Source of the DNA: UBA6522 sp965237785
Lineage (GTDB): Bacteria > Pseudomonadota > Gammaproteobacteria > Steroidobacterales > Rariloculaceae
Assembly (NCBI GenBank): GCA_965237785.1
Contig: OZ250159.1
Location: forward strand, 4,092,001 to 4,156,000
Length of the DNA: 64,000 nucleotides
Direction: 5' to 3'
The notes under the pieces are model-generated. The model searched no databases and was not told where the DNA came from. It saw nothing but the letters and a program-made list of their open reading frames with translations. A program made the position numbers and the translations under genes. Positions within the stretch are counted from its first letter, which is position 1, and every line of letters begins with the position of its first letter. Shown one piece after another: positions 25,843 to 34,094 of the stretch.

Positions 25843-26688
25843 TCAACGGTTGCGTTCGTTTTCCATTTCGAGAAGCTTCTGGAACTGCTCCGGGTTCTCG
25901 TTGTTTGTGCAATAGTTCTCGAGCAATTGGTCTTCGTTCTGTCCCAACGAGAACTTTCGCCACGCCGAAGTCCAGGGTTTGGTCAGGACTTTCGGGTCCT
26001 CGACCGTGAATTGGTACTCGATATAGTTCACGGAGGGCCGTCTGATCCGCTCGATGACCCGTAGTTCGTCGCTGTGAAACCAGCCGTTGCTCATGATCCA
26101 GGTCCGCTCGTCGATCGCGATGCTGTCGATGATGAGCGTATCGCCCTCCCACCAGGCGCTGCTGTTGCCGTTAAAGAGCGGATCCGGATACTCGGGATGC
26201 GGCCGCTTGTCGGTGTAGACCAGGCGCCAATCGTTGCTCACCTCGATCAGGTGGATGAACATGCCCGGAGTCGTGACGATTTGGGTGGGATGCGGATTCA
26301 TCGTGAACACACCCGGAACGCCCTTCGGCATACAATTGACTCCCGGGCTCGTGAGCTGGATCTGCGTCCGCGTCAAGCCCTCAAGCCGATCCTGGGCCCA
26401 GGCCTGGAAGGGTATCGGTTCTTCGTCGTACACCTCCCGGGGAGTCCTGCTCCATGCCGTTGGCCGGCCAATGCTGCCTGAGAACCACACGCCCGACAGA
26501 TCGGGTTTTCCGTCGGCCATTCGCTGAGTCTCGCCGCCCGGTGGGAGCGGCGCTGTTTCGGTGGTGCCGATCGCCTCGACAAACGACCCCTGGCCAAACG
26601 ACCCCTGACTCTGGGCCGCCGTTATTCCGAGCACCAGGATCGCCAGGGTCGTGCTCGCCTTCATTATTGTGCCAACTCGCGGTGTCAT
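25843..26688 (-). CDS. Exported conserved protein of unknown function
   Basis: 281 residues from ATG 26688 (strong GGGGGAAG site; an ATG at 26664 is the alternative). A signal peptide ends near TAAQSQ. The segment GKPDLSGVW, then WWEGDTLIIDSIAIDERTWI and LRVIERIRRPS form the signature of a family that often accompanies DUF6152-like genes; the GDTL and ERxR blocks match the C-terminal part of the gene downstream. No catalytic motif is recognised. It sits between two DUF6152-like genes on the same strand with 13 and 35 bp gaps, so a single transcript is likely. Confidence 0.6.
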   Translation of the reverse strand: MTPRVGTIMKASTTLAILVLGITAAQSQGSFGQGSFVEAIGTTETAPLPPGGETQRMADGKPDLSGVWFSGSIGRPTAWSRTPREVYDEEPIPFQAWAQDRLEGLTRTQIQLTSPGVNCMPKGVPGVFTMNPHPTQIVTTPGMFIHLIEVSNDWRLVYTDKRPHPEYPDPLFNGNSSAWWEGDTLIIDSIAIDERTWIMSNGWFHSDELRVIERIRRPSVNYIEYQFTVEDPKVLTKPWTSAWRKFSLGQNEDQLLENYCTNNENPEQFQKLLEMENERNR

Positions 26689-26701
26689 GCGACTTCCCCC
26701 A

Positions 26702-27124
26702 CTAGCCGTTGGTGCCGAAGATTCCTTCAACATCTTGCCCGACCCTGTGAATGGGCCCATCGGGCGTCTTGACGAACGATGCGGCATAGCGATTGTCCGT
26801 GCCGTTCCTCGAGGCGCAGCCGCGGACGATCAGCGGTTTACCGATGTTTTGGACGAAATACTGCCGATTGGTTCCACCGCGCGTCATGTTAGCGATCGAC
26901 GAGGTCTGAAAGGTCAAGCTTGTCACAGCGCCGCTGGAATTTTTGGCGTCGACGAAGAAGTAGGTGTGCGGGTTCTGCCAGTCCACAGCGGTGAGCGTCC
27001 CGGCGAACTCACCGCAATTCCCAGAGTCGAACTCGGCTGCGAATGAGTGGTGTGCTTGCGCGGGAACCCATACGGCCAACGCACCAGCGACCGCCACCGT
27101 CACTGCAAGAAAATTTCTCTGCAT
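26702..27124 (-). CDS. DUF6152-like small exported protein
   Basis: 140 residues from ATG 27124 (GGGGGAT site; longer frames add 11 unlikely residues). The signal peptide ends at VWVPAQA, immediately followed by HHSFAAEFD. WQNPHTYFFVDAK follows about 30 residues on. The compact domain with HH and NPH motifs matches DUF6152, whose function is unknown; the conserved histidines right after the cleavage site could bind a metal (inference). It is first in a three-gene minus-strand run. Confidence 0.65.
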   Translation of the reverse strand: MQRNFLAVTVAVAGALAVWVPAQAHHSFAAEFDSGNCGEFAGTLTAVDWQNPHTYFFVDAKNSSGAVTSLTFQTSSIANMTRGGTNRQYFVQNIGKPLIVRGCASRNGTDNRYAASFVKTPDGPIHRVGQDVEGIFGTNG

Positions 27125-27356
27125 ATCGATCCCCCGGGTTGCCGTGCTATTCCGCAATCATTCGCGGTGTTCGCTCTTCGCGTCGCACCAACCGACCCAT
27201 GTCTTGGCGTCGCCGAGAATATTTGCAGCCCGGCCGGAAAGTATGCTATCAAATTGCCACAAGAAGGGGGGCAGAATAATTAATCCGCGAACTGAGCCAA
27301 CGTCCCGCGTCAGCGGTCGGTTGGGTGCGCAACGGACCGCTACAATGCGGCGATAG

Positions 27357-28139
27357 ATGCGGAGTTTCGTTATCCTGGCGTCCGCGGCCGCGTCTTTTGC
27401 GTGGCTTCAGCCAGCCCTGGCTCACCATTCTTTCGCGCCCCTGGTATCGGCTGACGGGGAGGACGTCATCGAAATTTATGACGGCTCTATCGAAATCTAT
27501 AAGCTGCTCAACCCCCATACCGCATTGCTCGTGAATGTCACAAACGAGGACGGTGACATCGAGGACTGGCTCGTCGAGATGAGCTCGTTGTCCACCCTGA
27601 TTCGCGAAGGGTGCACGGATGAGTCGATGAGTGCTGGAGACGAGATCACCATCGCGATTCTGAGATCTCGGACGGCGTATCGCGGGCGGCTGCTCTTTGG
27701 CATGTACAAGTCGAGCGACGAAATGATCGAAATGCGCCATGAGCTCGGCGGCGCGATCCGTTCGATACTCATGGATGCCGCCCCGCCGGCGGCCGATCGG
27801 CTACATACGAAGCTCGGCTATTCGAGCGGGCACTGGGAAAACGACGTGCTGGCGATTGAGACCACGCATCTGTCAGGCGGGATGATATTCACCAACAGAG
27901 GCTACCCGATCAGCGGGGAGGCCCGTATCATCGAGCGTTACTGGCGCGAAGACGGCCAGAACCTGCAGATGGAGCTCTTCGTCTACGACGCGGTCAACTA
28001 TACGGAACCGCTCAGATTCGCCTTGGAATGGATCTGGTCACCCGATGAGCAAGTCCTCGCGTGGGACTGCATCAGCCTGGGGCCCGGGGACGCCGAACCG
28101 GACATGGATGAGTTGCGGCGTTTATTGAATCAACAGTAG
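27357..28139 (+). CDS. DUF6152-like exported protein, divergent copy
   Basis: 260 residues with a signal peptide (ASAAASFAWLQPALA) and a mature N-terminus HHSFAPLV, then LNPHTALLVNV, the same HH...NPH signature as the divergently oriented genes to the left. The C-terminal part has SSGHWENDVLAIETTHLSGG and ARIIERYWR, equivalent to the GDTL and ERxR blocks of its neighbours. Thus the N-terminal and C-terminal modules seen in separate neighbouring genes are joined here. Function unknown. The 232 bp between this gene and 27124 should contain divergent promoters. Confidence 0.65.
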   Translation: MRSFVILASAAASFAWLQPALAHHSFAPLVSADGEDVIEIYDGSIEIYKLLNPHTALLVNVTNEDGDIEDWLVEMSSLSTLIREGCTDESMSAGDEITIAILRSRTAYRGRLLFGMYKSSDEMIEMRHELGGAIRSILMDAAPPAADRLHTKLGYSSGHWENDVLAIETTHLSGGMIFTNRGYPISGEARIIERYWREDGQNLQMELFVYDAVNYTEPLRFALEWIWSPDEQVLAWDCISLGPGDAEPDMDELRRLLNQQ

Positions 28140-28158
28140 TCAAAGTTTTCCGCTCGCC

Positions 28159-28275
28159 ACCTCTGGCCACGAGCACAGCGATCAACTCTATCTGACCGAG
28201 CGATTCCGCCTCATCGAAGACGGGACAGCCCACGGCACGTTATCGATAAACAACGACACTGGACGCATCGTTTGG
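28159..28275 (+). pseudogene. Fragment of a DUF6152-neighbour family gene
   Basis: The stretch translates to GHEHSDQLYLTERFRLIEDG followed by a short strand, close to the S-x-Q-L-x-x-x-E-R-F-R pattern of the C-terminal module in the adjacent exported proteins, but without start codon or the rest of the module. It lies 20 bp after the stop of the preceding gene and is probably debris from a further copy. The match is short. Confidence 0.35.
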
Positions 28276-28300
28276 GGCCTTTGCTACTTCTCGTCCAGGG

Positions 28301-29767
28301 TTATCGGCCCGCGATTCGAAACCAGGTTTTCATCAGGCCCTGGGCGGTGCGGGTCAGGCGCGTGCGGTTGTACCGGTCGGCGAGTCGGCGCAGATACTCC
28401 GCCCGGGTGGGATAGGGCAGCACGGCCTTGCCCAACGCACCGAGCCCGAGTCCGTTGGACATGGCCAGGCATAGCGGGGCGATCTGCTCTCCGGCGTCAT
28501 GGCCGACGAGGGTGGCGCCGAGGATCGTGTCCCGCCCCTTGGTAGTGATCACGTCGACAAAACCGTCCCGATCCCCCTCCGTCTTGCCGCGGTCCAGTTC
28601 GGAAAATTCCACCCGATAGCGGTCGAAGGGGATGCCCTGCTGTTTGAGTTCCGTTTCCGTCGTGCCGATCCCGGCCACCTCCGGGTCCGTATACGTGCAG
28701 TGGGGTACGACCAGCTTCCGGGTGCTGGCGGTGGGCGCGAAAAGCGCGTTCTGGACGACGATTCGCGCATGGGCGTCCGCGTGGTGGGTCAACTGCAGCC
28801 TGGAGCAGACGTCGCCCGCGGCGAAAATCTTCTTGTTTGTGGTTCTGAGCTTGTCGTCCACGGCGATCAAGCCCCCGCGGACTTCGACCCGCACCCGATC
28901 GAGGTTCAAGTCCTCCACGTTTGCCCTGCGACCGGCGGCCACCAGCACGCGGTCGGCGGCGATCGCTGCATCGGCGCAGTGGAGCGTGGGGTGACCGCCG
29001 TCAATGGTGACCCGCGAAACCTGCGCGCCCACGTGCAGCGTCACGCCATCGGACTCTAGCGCCCGCGCCAGCACGGCGCTCGCCTGCGCGGTTGTGCCGG
29101 GCAGTACCCGGTCAGCCATCTCGAACAGGTGTACTTCGATATCGAGCCGTGCCATGGCCTGGGCCAACTCGCAGCCGACCGGGCCGGCGCCGAGTATCGC
29201 CAGGCGGCGGGGACGCTCCGTGAGATCGAAGAATGACTCGTTGGTGAGTGGATCGCTGTCCGCCAAGCCGGGAATCGGCGGAAACGCAGCCCGTGCGCCG
29301 GTGGCGATCACGAAGCGCCGGGCAACCAGGCGGTGCTCTTTCACCTGCAGGCTCGTATCGTCGAGAAACCGCGCCGAACCGAGAAATACATCCACGCCCT
29401 GGCCGCGGTAACGCTCGACCGAGTCGTGGTGAGCGATCTCCTGTCGGACGCGCCTCAACCACGCGAATGCCTCGTCGAAGCTCGCTTCATGGTTCCTGCG
29501 TGTGAACTCGAGAAGCGACTTGGAGGGGACGCATCCGACGTTCAGGCAGTCGCCTCCCATGGCTTCCCGCTCCACCAGGGCGACCCGTGCGCCGAGGCCT
29601 GCCGCGGCGATGGAGGTGATCAGGCCGGCGGGACCGGCTCCGACTACGACCAGGTGATACCGTCGCCGGGGCTCCGGATTTTGATAATTTTGCGGGAATA
29701 CCAGTTCGCGCCAGCGGCGGTCATCGCTCGCGCCCGGGTAATTCTGAACCGTCCCGTGTGCAGTCAA
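28301..29767 (-). CDS. FAD-dependent pyridine nucleotide-disulfide oxidoreductase (TVP38-associated, mercuric-reductase-like)
   Basis: 488 residues. FAD-binding GAGPAG (43-48), the redox-active pair C74/C79 in GGDCLNVGCVPSKSLL, a second dinucleotide fold with GAGPVGCELAQ, and AAGDVC are all present. The C-terminal dimer segment reads LPYPTRAEYLRRLAD; classical members have a histidine where this has tyrosine, and there is no C-terminal cysteine pair or N-terminal HMA domain, so mercury reduction is unlikely. The TTG start overlaps the TVP38-like stop by 4 bp (TTGA). This pairing with a TVP38/TMEM64 membrane protein recurs in bacteria; the shared function is unclear. Confidence 0.8.
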   Translation of the reverse strand: MTAHGTVQNYPGASDDRRWRELVFPQNYQNPEPRRRYHLVVVGAGPAGLITSIAAAGLGARVALVEREAMGGDCLNVGCVPSKSLLEFTRRNHEASFDEAFAWLRRVRQEIAHHDSVERYRGQGVDVFLGSARFLDDTSLQVKEHRLVARRFVIATGARAAFPPIPGLADSDPLTNESFFDLTERPRRLAILGAGPVGCELAQAMARLDIEVHLFEMADRVLPGTTAQASAVLARALESDGVTLHVGAQVSRVTIDGGHPTLHCADAAIAADRVLVAAGRRANVEDLNLDRVRVEVRGGLIAVDDKLRTTNKKIFAAGDVCSRLQLTHHADAHARIVVQNALFAPTASTRKLVVPHCTYTDPEVAGIGTTETELKQQGIPFDRYRVEFSELDRGKTEGDRDGFVDVITTKGRDTILGATLVGHDAGEQIAPLCLAMSNGLGLGALGKAVLPYPTRAEYLRRLADRYNRTRLTRTAQGLMKTWFRIAGR

Positions 29768-30480
29768 GGCTGGTTCTCCGGGTCGGGCGCGGGTTCCTCA
29801 AGGTGTTGCGCCAGTGTTCGGGTCGCCTTGCGGGTAATGAAGACGGTCAGGATCAGCGTGGCGACAAGACCGGCGGCAAACAGCGCCGTACCCCCGGCTC
29901 CAGCCTCGATCTGCCCGTCGGCGAGTTCGGTCAACGATTGCGCCGCGGACCCGATGTATACGTAAAGTACGATGGCCGGCGCCATACCGATCCAGGACGC
30001 GAAGAGGTAATCCCGGAACCGTACCGCCGTCAGCCCGTACGCATAGTTCAAAAGGTTGAACGGGAATAGCGGAGACAGGCGTGTCAGCAGAACGATAACG
30101 AAACCCTCTTCACCCGCCGCCTTGTCAAGTGCACTGAACCTGCGCCATTGCGCGATGCGTTCGGCCACCCATTGCCTGGCGAAGAACCGCCCGACCAGAA
30201 ACGCCGCGCAGGCGCCGGCGAGGCTGCCGAGGGAGACCAGCATCGCTCCCACGGGGACGCCGAAGGCGAACCCTGCCGACAGCGTCAGGATGGTACCGGG
30301 GATGACCAGCACCGTGGCGATCAAGTACAGGGCGATGAACAGGATCCAGGCGAGATAGCGGTGGGATTCGGTCCACGCCAGCGCGACGGTCAGCCACTGC
30401 CGAACCGGAAGCAGCACCACGGCCACAAGCATGGCGGCGATGAACAGCGCAAGCAGCATCGGTTTCGCTGGAATCTTCAT
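29764..30480 (-). CDS. TVP38/TMEM64 (DedA-like) membrane protein
   Basis: 238 residues from ATG 30480, which has GGGAG six bases upstream (a GTG two codons earlier is possible). Several hydrophobic helices surround the core motif GFAFGVPVGAML...GACAAFLVGRF and the LSPLFPFNLLNYAYGLT segment, which define the SNARE-associated/TVP38 domain. These proteins are polytopic inner-membrane proteins of the DedA superfamily, implicated in lipid or ion handling. It is translationally coupled to the FAD oxidoreductase downstream. Confidence 0.8.
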   Translation of the reverse strand: MKIPAKPMLLALFIAAMLVAVVLLPVRQWLTVALAWTESHRYLAWILFIALYLIATVLVIPGTILTLSAGFAFGVPVGAMLVSLGSLAGACAAFLVGRFFARQWVAERIAQWRRFSALDKAAGEEGFVIVLLTRLSPLFPFNLLNYAYGLTAVRFRDYLFASWIGMAPAIVLYVYIGSAAQSLTELADGQIEAGAGGTALFAAGLVATLILTVFITRKATRTLAQHLEEPAPDPENQP

Positions 30481-30553
30481 GCTCACTCCCTCTCGCCGAT
30501 ATTCGTTGCCATCGGACCGCCGGCTGCAGCTGAAGTGCGGTGAGGTACGCTGA

Positions 30554-31402
30554 CTAGTTCGCTGCGCCGTTCTCGAAGACGATCAAGCCGGTCGCCGTGT
30601 TGGAGGCCGGCACGTGGTAATGCCGATAAATCTCGGTGATGTCGTCGTTGAGCGCACCGCGCATGATCAACCACATCACCAACTCGATCCCCTCGGCACC
30701 CGCCTCACGGACGTACTCGATGTGGGGCAGGTCGATCAGGCGCTGGTGATCCTGCGTAAGGTCATCGAGGAAGCGGCAGTCGAATTCGCTGTTGATCACT
30801 CCGGCGCGTTCGCCGTGAAGCTGGTGGGACATTCCGCCGGTACCGAAAATGACCACTCGCAGATCGTCGTCGAACGCGTCCACGGCCTTGCGAATGGAAC
30901 GTCCCAGATCGAAGCACCGCTTGCCCGTGGGCGGCGGGTACTGGACCACGTTGACCGCCAGCGGGATGACCGGGAACGGCCACGCATTCGGCTGCCCGCA
31001 GGTCACGGAAAGCGGTACGGTCAAGCCGTGGTCCACCGTCATCTCGTTGACGATGGTCAGGTCGAATTCATCGAGGATAACCGACTCCGCCAGGTGCCAT
31101 GCCAGCGCCGGGTGACCTTCGACCACGGGTACCGGCCGCGGTCCCCAGCCCTCGTCGGCAGGTGGGAACTGCCTGGCCACGCCGATGGCGAAGGTGGGAA
31201 TCACCTCCAGCGAAAACGCCGTACCATGATCGTTATAGACCAGGATGACCACATCCGGGGCGACCTCGGCCAGCCACCGCCGAGCCGGTTCATAGCCGTC
31301 AAACAGGGGCTTCCAATACGCTTCCTCGGTCTTGCCGAGGTCCATGGCCGCGCCGATGGCCGGGACATGGGATGTGGCAAGCCCTGCGATGATACGGGCC
31401 AT
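30554..31402 (-). CDS. ligB: Protocatechuate 4,5-dioxygenase beta subunit
   Basis: 282 residues from ATG 31402; the frame stays open far upstream, but that part is antisense to or overlapping ligA and ligC. The type II extradiol dioxygenase core begins ARIIAGLATSHVPAIG with iron ligand H12, and YNDHGTAFSLEVIPTFAIG and GTGGMSHQLHGER carry further conserved histidines. The enzyme opens protocatechuate between carbons 4 and 5, giving 4-carboxy-2-hydroxymuconate-6-semialdehyde. Its ATG overlaps the ligA stop by one base (TAATG), so equal expression with the alpha subunit is expected. Confidence 0.88.
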   Translation of the reverse strand: MARIIAGLATSHVPAIGAAMDLGKTEEAYWKPLFDGYEPARRWLAEVAPDVVILVYNDHGTAFSLEVIPTFAIGVARQFPPADEGWGPRPVPVVEGHPALAWHLAESVILDEFDLTIVNEMTVDHGLTVPLSVTCGQPNAWPFPVIPLAVNVVQYPPPTGKRCFDLGRSIRKAVDAFDDDLRVVIFGTGGMSHQLHGERAGVINSEFDCRFLDDLTQDHQRLIDLPHIEYVREAGAEGIELVMWLIMRGALNDDITEIYRHYHVPASNTATGLIVFENGAAN

Positions 31403-31791
31403 TATTTCTGCTCCGATTTGCTTCGGTTGCCGTCGATGGGACGCCCGCCCCTGACCATCATCGCCCGGTATTCCTCCTGGGTCTGGCCCGACATGGCGCC
31501 GGCCATGTATTGGAACGATCGTCCAAGCGTGGCGCCGAGCTTGGAGGTGTAGTAGATGTTGCCGCCGACGTGAATCATCCCCAGCCAATCCCGCTCGAGC
31601 ACGCACCGGCGCTGTTCCGCGGTAAGCGGGAACCGGTCCAGATAGGCAGCCTCGTCGGCGCGAAACGCTTCGCGGTTCTCCGGCTTCATCAGCGACATGC
31701 AGAACATGTTCAGGTGATAGCCCGCGTGGCAACGGTCCTTGTTGAACAGGTACGTGCCGGGAATGTCTTCGAAGTCGTCGGTATCGACCAT
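31402..31791 (-). CDS. ligA: Protocatechuate 4,5-dioxygenase alpha subunit
   Basis: 129 residues, the size of LigA. The sequence contains LFNKDRCHAGYHLNMFCMSLMKPENREAF and a RDWLGMIHVGGNIYY segment typical of the LigA domain, which covers the active-site cleft of LigB. It is preceded by GAGGGA, 21 bp after the ligC stop. Together with ligB and ligC it supplies ring opening and the next dehydrogenation of the protocatechuate 4,5-cleavage route. Confidence 0.88.
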   Translation of the reverse strand: MVDTDDFEDIPGTYLFNKDRCHAGYHLNMFCMSLMKPENREAFRADEAAYLDRFPLTAEQRRCVLERDWLGMIHVGGNIYYTSKLGATLGRSFQYMAGAMSGQTQEEYRAMMVRGGRPIDGNRSKSEQK

Positions 31792-31812
31792 CGTTTCCCT
31801 CGTCTTGCCCGC

Positions 31813-32757
31813 CTAACTCCGGAGACTTTTCTCGAGTCGGTCCAGCGTCCGCATCGCCGGCAGGCACTGGGCAACGCTGGAATTGGGTTCGCGGCCTTCC
31901 CTGATCGCGGCGATGAACTCGCGGTCTTGCAGTTCGATGCCGTCCATCGACACGTCCACATCGGAGACATCGATGGGATTTTCCTTGCCGTCGAACAGAT
32001 CGTCGTAACGAGCGATATAGGTTCCATTGTCGCAGATATAGCGGAAGAACGTGCCCAGCGGTCCGTCGTTGTTGAACGACAGTGACAGCGTGCAGATTGC
32101 ACCCGAGGGGACCTTCATGCCGATACTCATGTCCATGGCGATGCCGAGATCCGGATGCATGGGCCCTTGCAGGGCGAACACTTCCTCGGCCTCTTCTCCG
32201 GTCTGGTACTGGAACAGATCCACCGTGTGGCAGGCGTGATGCCAGAGCAGGTGATCTGTCCAACTCCGCGGCTTGCCCTCGGCATTGATATTCTTGCGCC
32301 GGAAGAAATACGTCTGCACATCCATCTGCTGAAGGGTAAGCTCGCCCGCTTCAATTCTCCGGCGAATCCACTGGTGGCTCGGATTGAAGCGTCGCGTATG
32401 CCCGGCCATGGCCACGAGTCCGGTCTCCTGCTGGACGCTCATCAGGCGTTTGGAGTCGGCCAGCGTATCGGCCATGGGGATTTCGACCTCGACGTGTTTG
32501 CCGGCACGCATGCATTGCTCCGCCTGGTCGGCGTGCATCTGCGTGGGCGAGGTCAGTATGGCTGCCTCGACGCCGGGTTGCTCCAGGCTCTCGGCCAGGT
32601 CCGTGGTCCAGTGCGGGATGCCGAACTTTCCTGCAACCGCAGCGGTAGTGTCCGGCGAACCGCCGCAGAGCGAGACGACTTCAACGCCGTCGATGCGGGC
32701 CAACCCTGCCAAATGCTTCTGACCGAAGGCGCCCTGGCCAGCAAGACATAGCTTCAT
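31813..32757 (-). CDS. ligC: 4-carboxy-2-hydroxymuconate-6-semialdehyde dehydrogenase (Gfo/Idh/MocA family)
   Basis: 314 residues from ATG 32757 (GGGAG site). N-terminal NAD(P)-binding fold KLCLAGQGAFGQKHLAGL, then TSPTQMHADQAEQCMRAGKHVEVEIPMAD, the Gfo/Idh/MocA signature with EIP in place of the common EKP. Its position directly upstream of ligAB identifies it as LigC, which oxidises the semialdehyde produced by LigAB to 2-pyrone-4,6-dicarboxylate. The downstream genes ligI, ligU, ligJ and ligK are not in the window, so the rest of the pathway must be elsewhere or absent. Confidence 0.85.
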   Translation of the reverse strand: MKLCLAGQGAFGQKHLAGLARIDGVEVVSLCGGSPDTTAAVAGKFGIPHWTTDLAESLEQPGVEAAILTSPTQMHADQAEQCMRAGKHVEVEIPMADTLADSKRLMSVQQETGLVAMAGHTRRFNPSHQWIRRRIEAGELTLQQMDVQTYFFRRKNINAEGKPRSWTDHLLWHHACHTVDLFQYQTGEEAEEVFALQGPMHPDLGIAMDMSIGMKVPSGAICTLSLSFNNDGPLGTFFRYICDNGTYIARYDDLFDGKENPIDVSDVDVSMDGIELQDREFIAAIREGREPNSSVAQCLPAMRTLDRLEKSLRS

Positions 32758-32894
32758 TCCACGTGCTCCCATTCACGAGACCATGCAATCGGAACAGCCC
32801 GTGCGGCACGGTTTCCATCCCTGAAGCGAGTATTACAATCGCCCGCGCCAGTATGCGCAACCCCCGCGGTTGTCCTATACTCCCTCGGCTCGGC

Positions 32895-32971
32895 GCGCCC
32901 GTAGTTCAGCTGGATAGAACGCCGGCCTACGAAGCCGGAAGTCGGGAGTTCGAATCTCTCCGGGCGCGCCA
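32895..32971 (+). tRNA. tRNA-Arg, anticodon ACG
   Basis: A 77-nt cloverleaf with encoded CCA. The acceptor stem GCGCCCG (32895-32901) pairs with CGGGCGC (32961-32967), followed by G and CCA. The anticodon stem CCGGC/GCCGG encloses loop CTACGAA with anticodon ACG at 32929-32931, and the T arm has loop TTCGAAT. ACG is edited to ICG and reads most CGN codons. Confidence 0.97.
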
Positions 32972-33342
32972 ACTGCACTTGGCGGCCTCGGCGGTCGTTT
33001 CAGAGTCCGTCGTCAACCCCGGTAAGTACTATCGCAACAACACCGGCGCACGGCCACTCTCTTGCCGTGCGCGGTGGCGAACGACGTCAGGCACTTCATT
33101 TTCCCCTCCAGTGCGGCCGTCCACGGCATCCCGCGGATGGGGATCTGCCGGGAGGATTCGCCGACCGTACCGGTCAGCCCGTAAGGAAAATCCAGGCTGA
33201 TGTGCGAGGTGATGATGGAAGATCTGGTTAAATTGGAATAATGACTGTCCTGGCTCAATGCGTGGCAGGTCATTTTTGCCGGTGCAATAAGTGATAGTCG
33301 AAACTGAACCAGTGATGGCATTGGGTGTTGCCGATCTGTTTG
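32972..33342. other. Region between tRNA-Arg and the toxin-antitoxin operator
   Basis: About 370 bp. A minus-strand frame (roughly 33013-33210) has reasonable codon appearance but no recognisable protein. I found no copy of the tRNA 3' end that would mark an integration site. The composition becomes more A/T-rich toward the operator. Confidence 0.35.
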
Positions 33343-33363
33343 GTATGACATATTGTCATACCT
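33343..33363. promoter_or_regulatory. Palindromic operator of the toxin-antitoxin operon
   Basis: Perfect inverted repeat GGTATGACA-TAT-TGTCATACC ending 26 bp before the antitoxin ATG. Ribbon-helix-helix antitoxins bind such sites as paired dimers to repress their own operon, so this is the expected autoregulatory operator. Confidence 0.75.
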
Positions 33364-33389
33364 GAACTTTGACAGATATGGAGAGACTG

Positions 33390-33632
33390 ATGGCACAAGC
33401 CAAAATAGCGGTTTCACTCGATGAGCAGATGCTTCTGCAACTCGACGGGTTGGTAGCAGAGGCCGTATTCCCCAACCGCAGTCAGGCCATCCAGGTGGCG
33501 GTGCGGGAAAAACTGGCGCGTTTGGAGCAGGGACGCCTGGCCCGTGAGTGCGCAAAACTTGACCCGGCTTTCGAAAAAACCTTGGCAGAAGAAGGATTTG
33601 CAGAGGCCGCGTCAGCATGGCCCGCATATTGA
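33390..33632 (+). CDS. Antitoxin, ribbon-helix-helix (MazE/ChpI type)
   Basis: 80 residues from ATG 33390, chosen for its GGAGAG site; in-frame ATG 33378 and TTG 33369 are alternatives. The N-terminal strand AKIAVSLDEQML followed by two helices with FPNRSQAIQVAVREKL is a ribbon-helix-helix DNA-binding domain. The C-terminal tail (RLARECAKLDPAFEKTLAEEGF...WPAY) is the toxin-binding segment typical of this MazE-like group. It overlaps the toxin gene by 16 bp, giving coupled translation, and is preceded by a perfect palindrome. Confidence 0.88.
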   Translation: MAQAKIAVSLDEQMLLQLDGLVAEAVFPNRSQAIQVAVREKLARLEQGRLARECAKLDPAFEKTLAEEGFAEAASAWPAY

Positions 33633-33955
33633 GAGGCGATATTCGCTGGGCAGATTTGACTCCGGTACGGGGGCATGAGCAGGCCGGGCAAAGGCCGGTA
33701 TTAATCCTCAGCCATGATGTCTTCAACGAACGTTCAAATACGGTCATTGCAATGGCGCTGACCACTCAGCCGCAACGCGCCGGCTTTCCCCTGACTCTTA
33801 AACTCCAGGTGGCCGGACTGACGCAACAGTCATGGGTGAAAATCAGTCAAATTCGCACGCTTGCTGTTGAAAGAATAGGGAAACGCTTGGCACGTGTCAC
33901 GCCTGAAGACCTGGCACGTATCATTGAAGGTCTCAACGAGATCATCCGTCCTTGA
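33617..33955 (+). CDS. MazF/PemK-type mRNA interferase toxin
   Basis: 112 residues. RGDIRWADLTPVRGHEQAGQRPVLILS carries the conserved G-D-I/V and the E-Q-x-G-x-R-P-V-L motif of MazF toxins, with a TTQPQRAGFPLTL segment and SWVKISQIRTLAVERIG containing the catalytic-region threonine/serine and arginine. It cleaves RNA at short sequence-specific sites when free of antitoxin. The normal length and intact motifs suggest an active toxin. It sits downstream of a tRNA gene, a common place for mobile modules. Confidence 0.9.
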   Translation: MARILRGDIRWADLTPVRGHEQAGQRPVLILSHDVFNERSNTVIAMALTTQPQRAGFPLTLKLQVAGLTQQSWVKISQIRTLAVERIGKRLARVTPEDLARIIEGLNEIIRP

Positions 33956-34094
33956 CACAGGCAGGGTGGTGACAGACGAGAAGGCGACCCTCCTCCTCAT
34001 CCGGTGCCCGACACTCGGCCTTGACGCCGAAGGGAACGCCGATGCGGTTCCGGCGCACCGATGCCCCGAATGCGGTGATTGATTGAATTGGCGG

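Noticed and set aside
31403..32263. A long upstream extension of the ligB frame
   Set aside because: It overlaps ligA and ligC in another frame with arginine-rich sequence; the true LigB N-terminus with its iron-binding histidine starts at 31402.
33013..33765. A 250-codon minus-strand frame opposite the toxin-antitoxin genes
   Set aside because: Most of it is antisense to the clearly coding antitoxin and toxin, and the translation matches no family I recognise.
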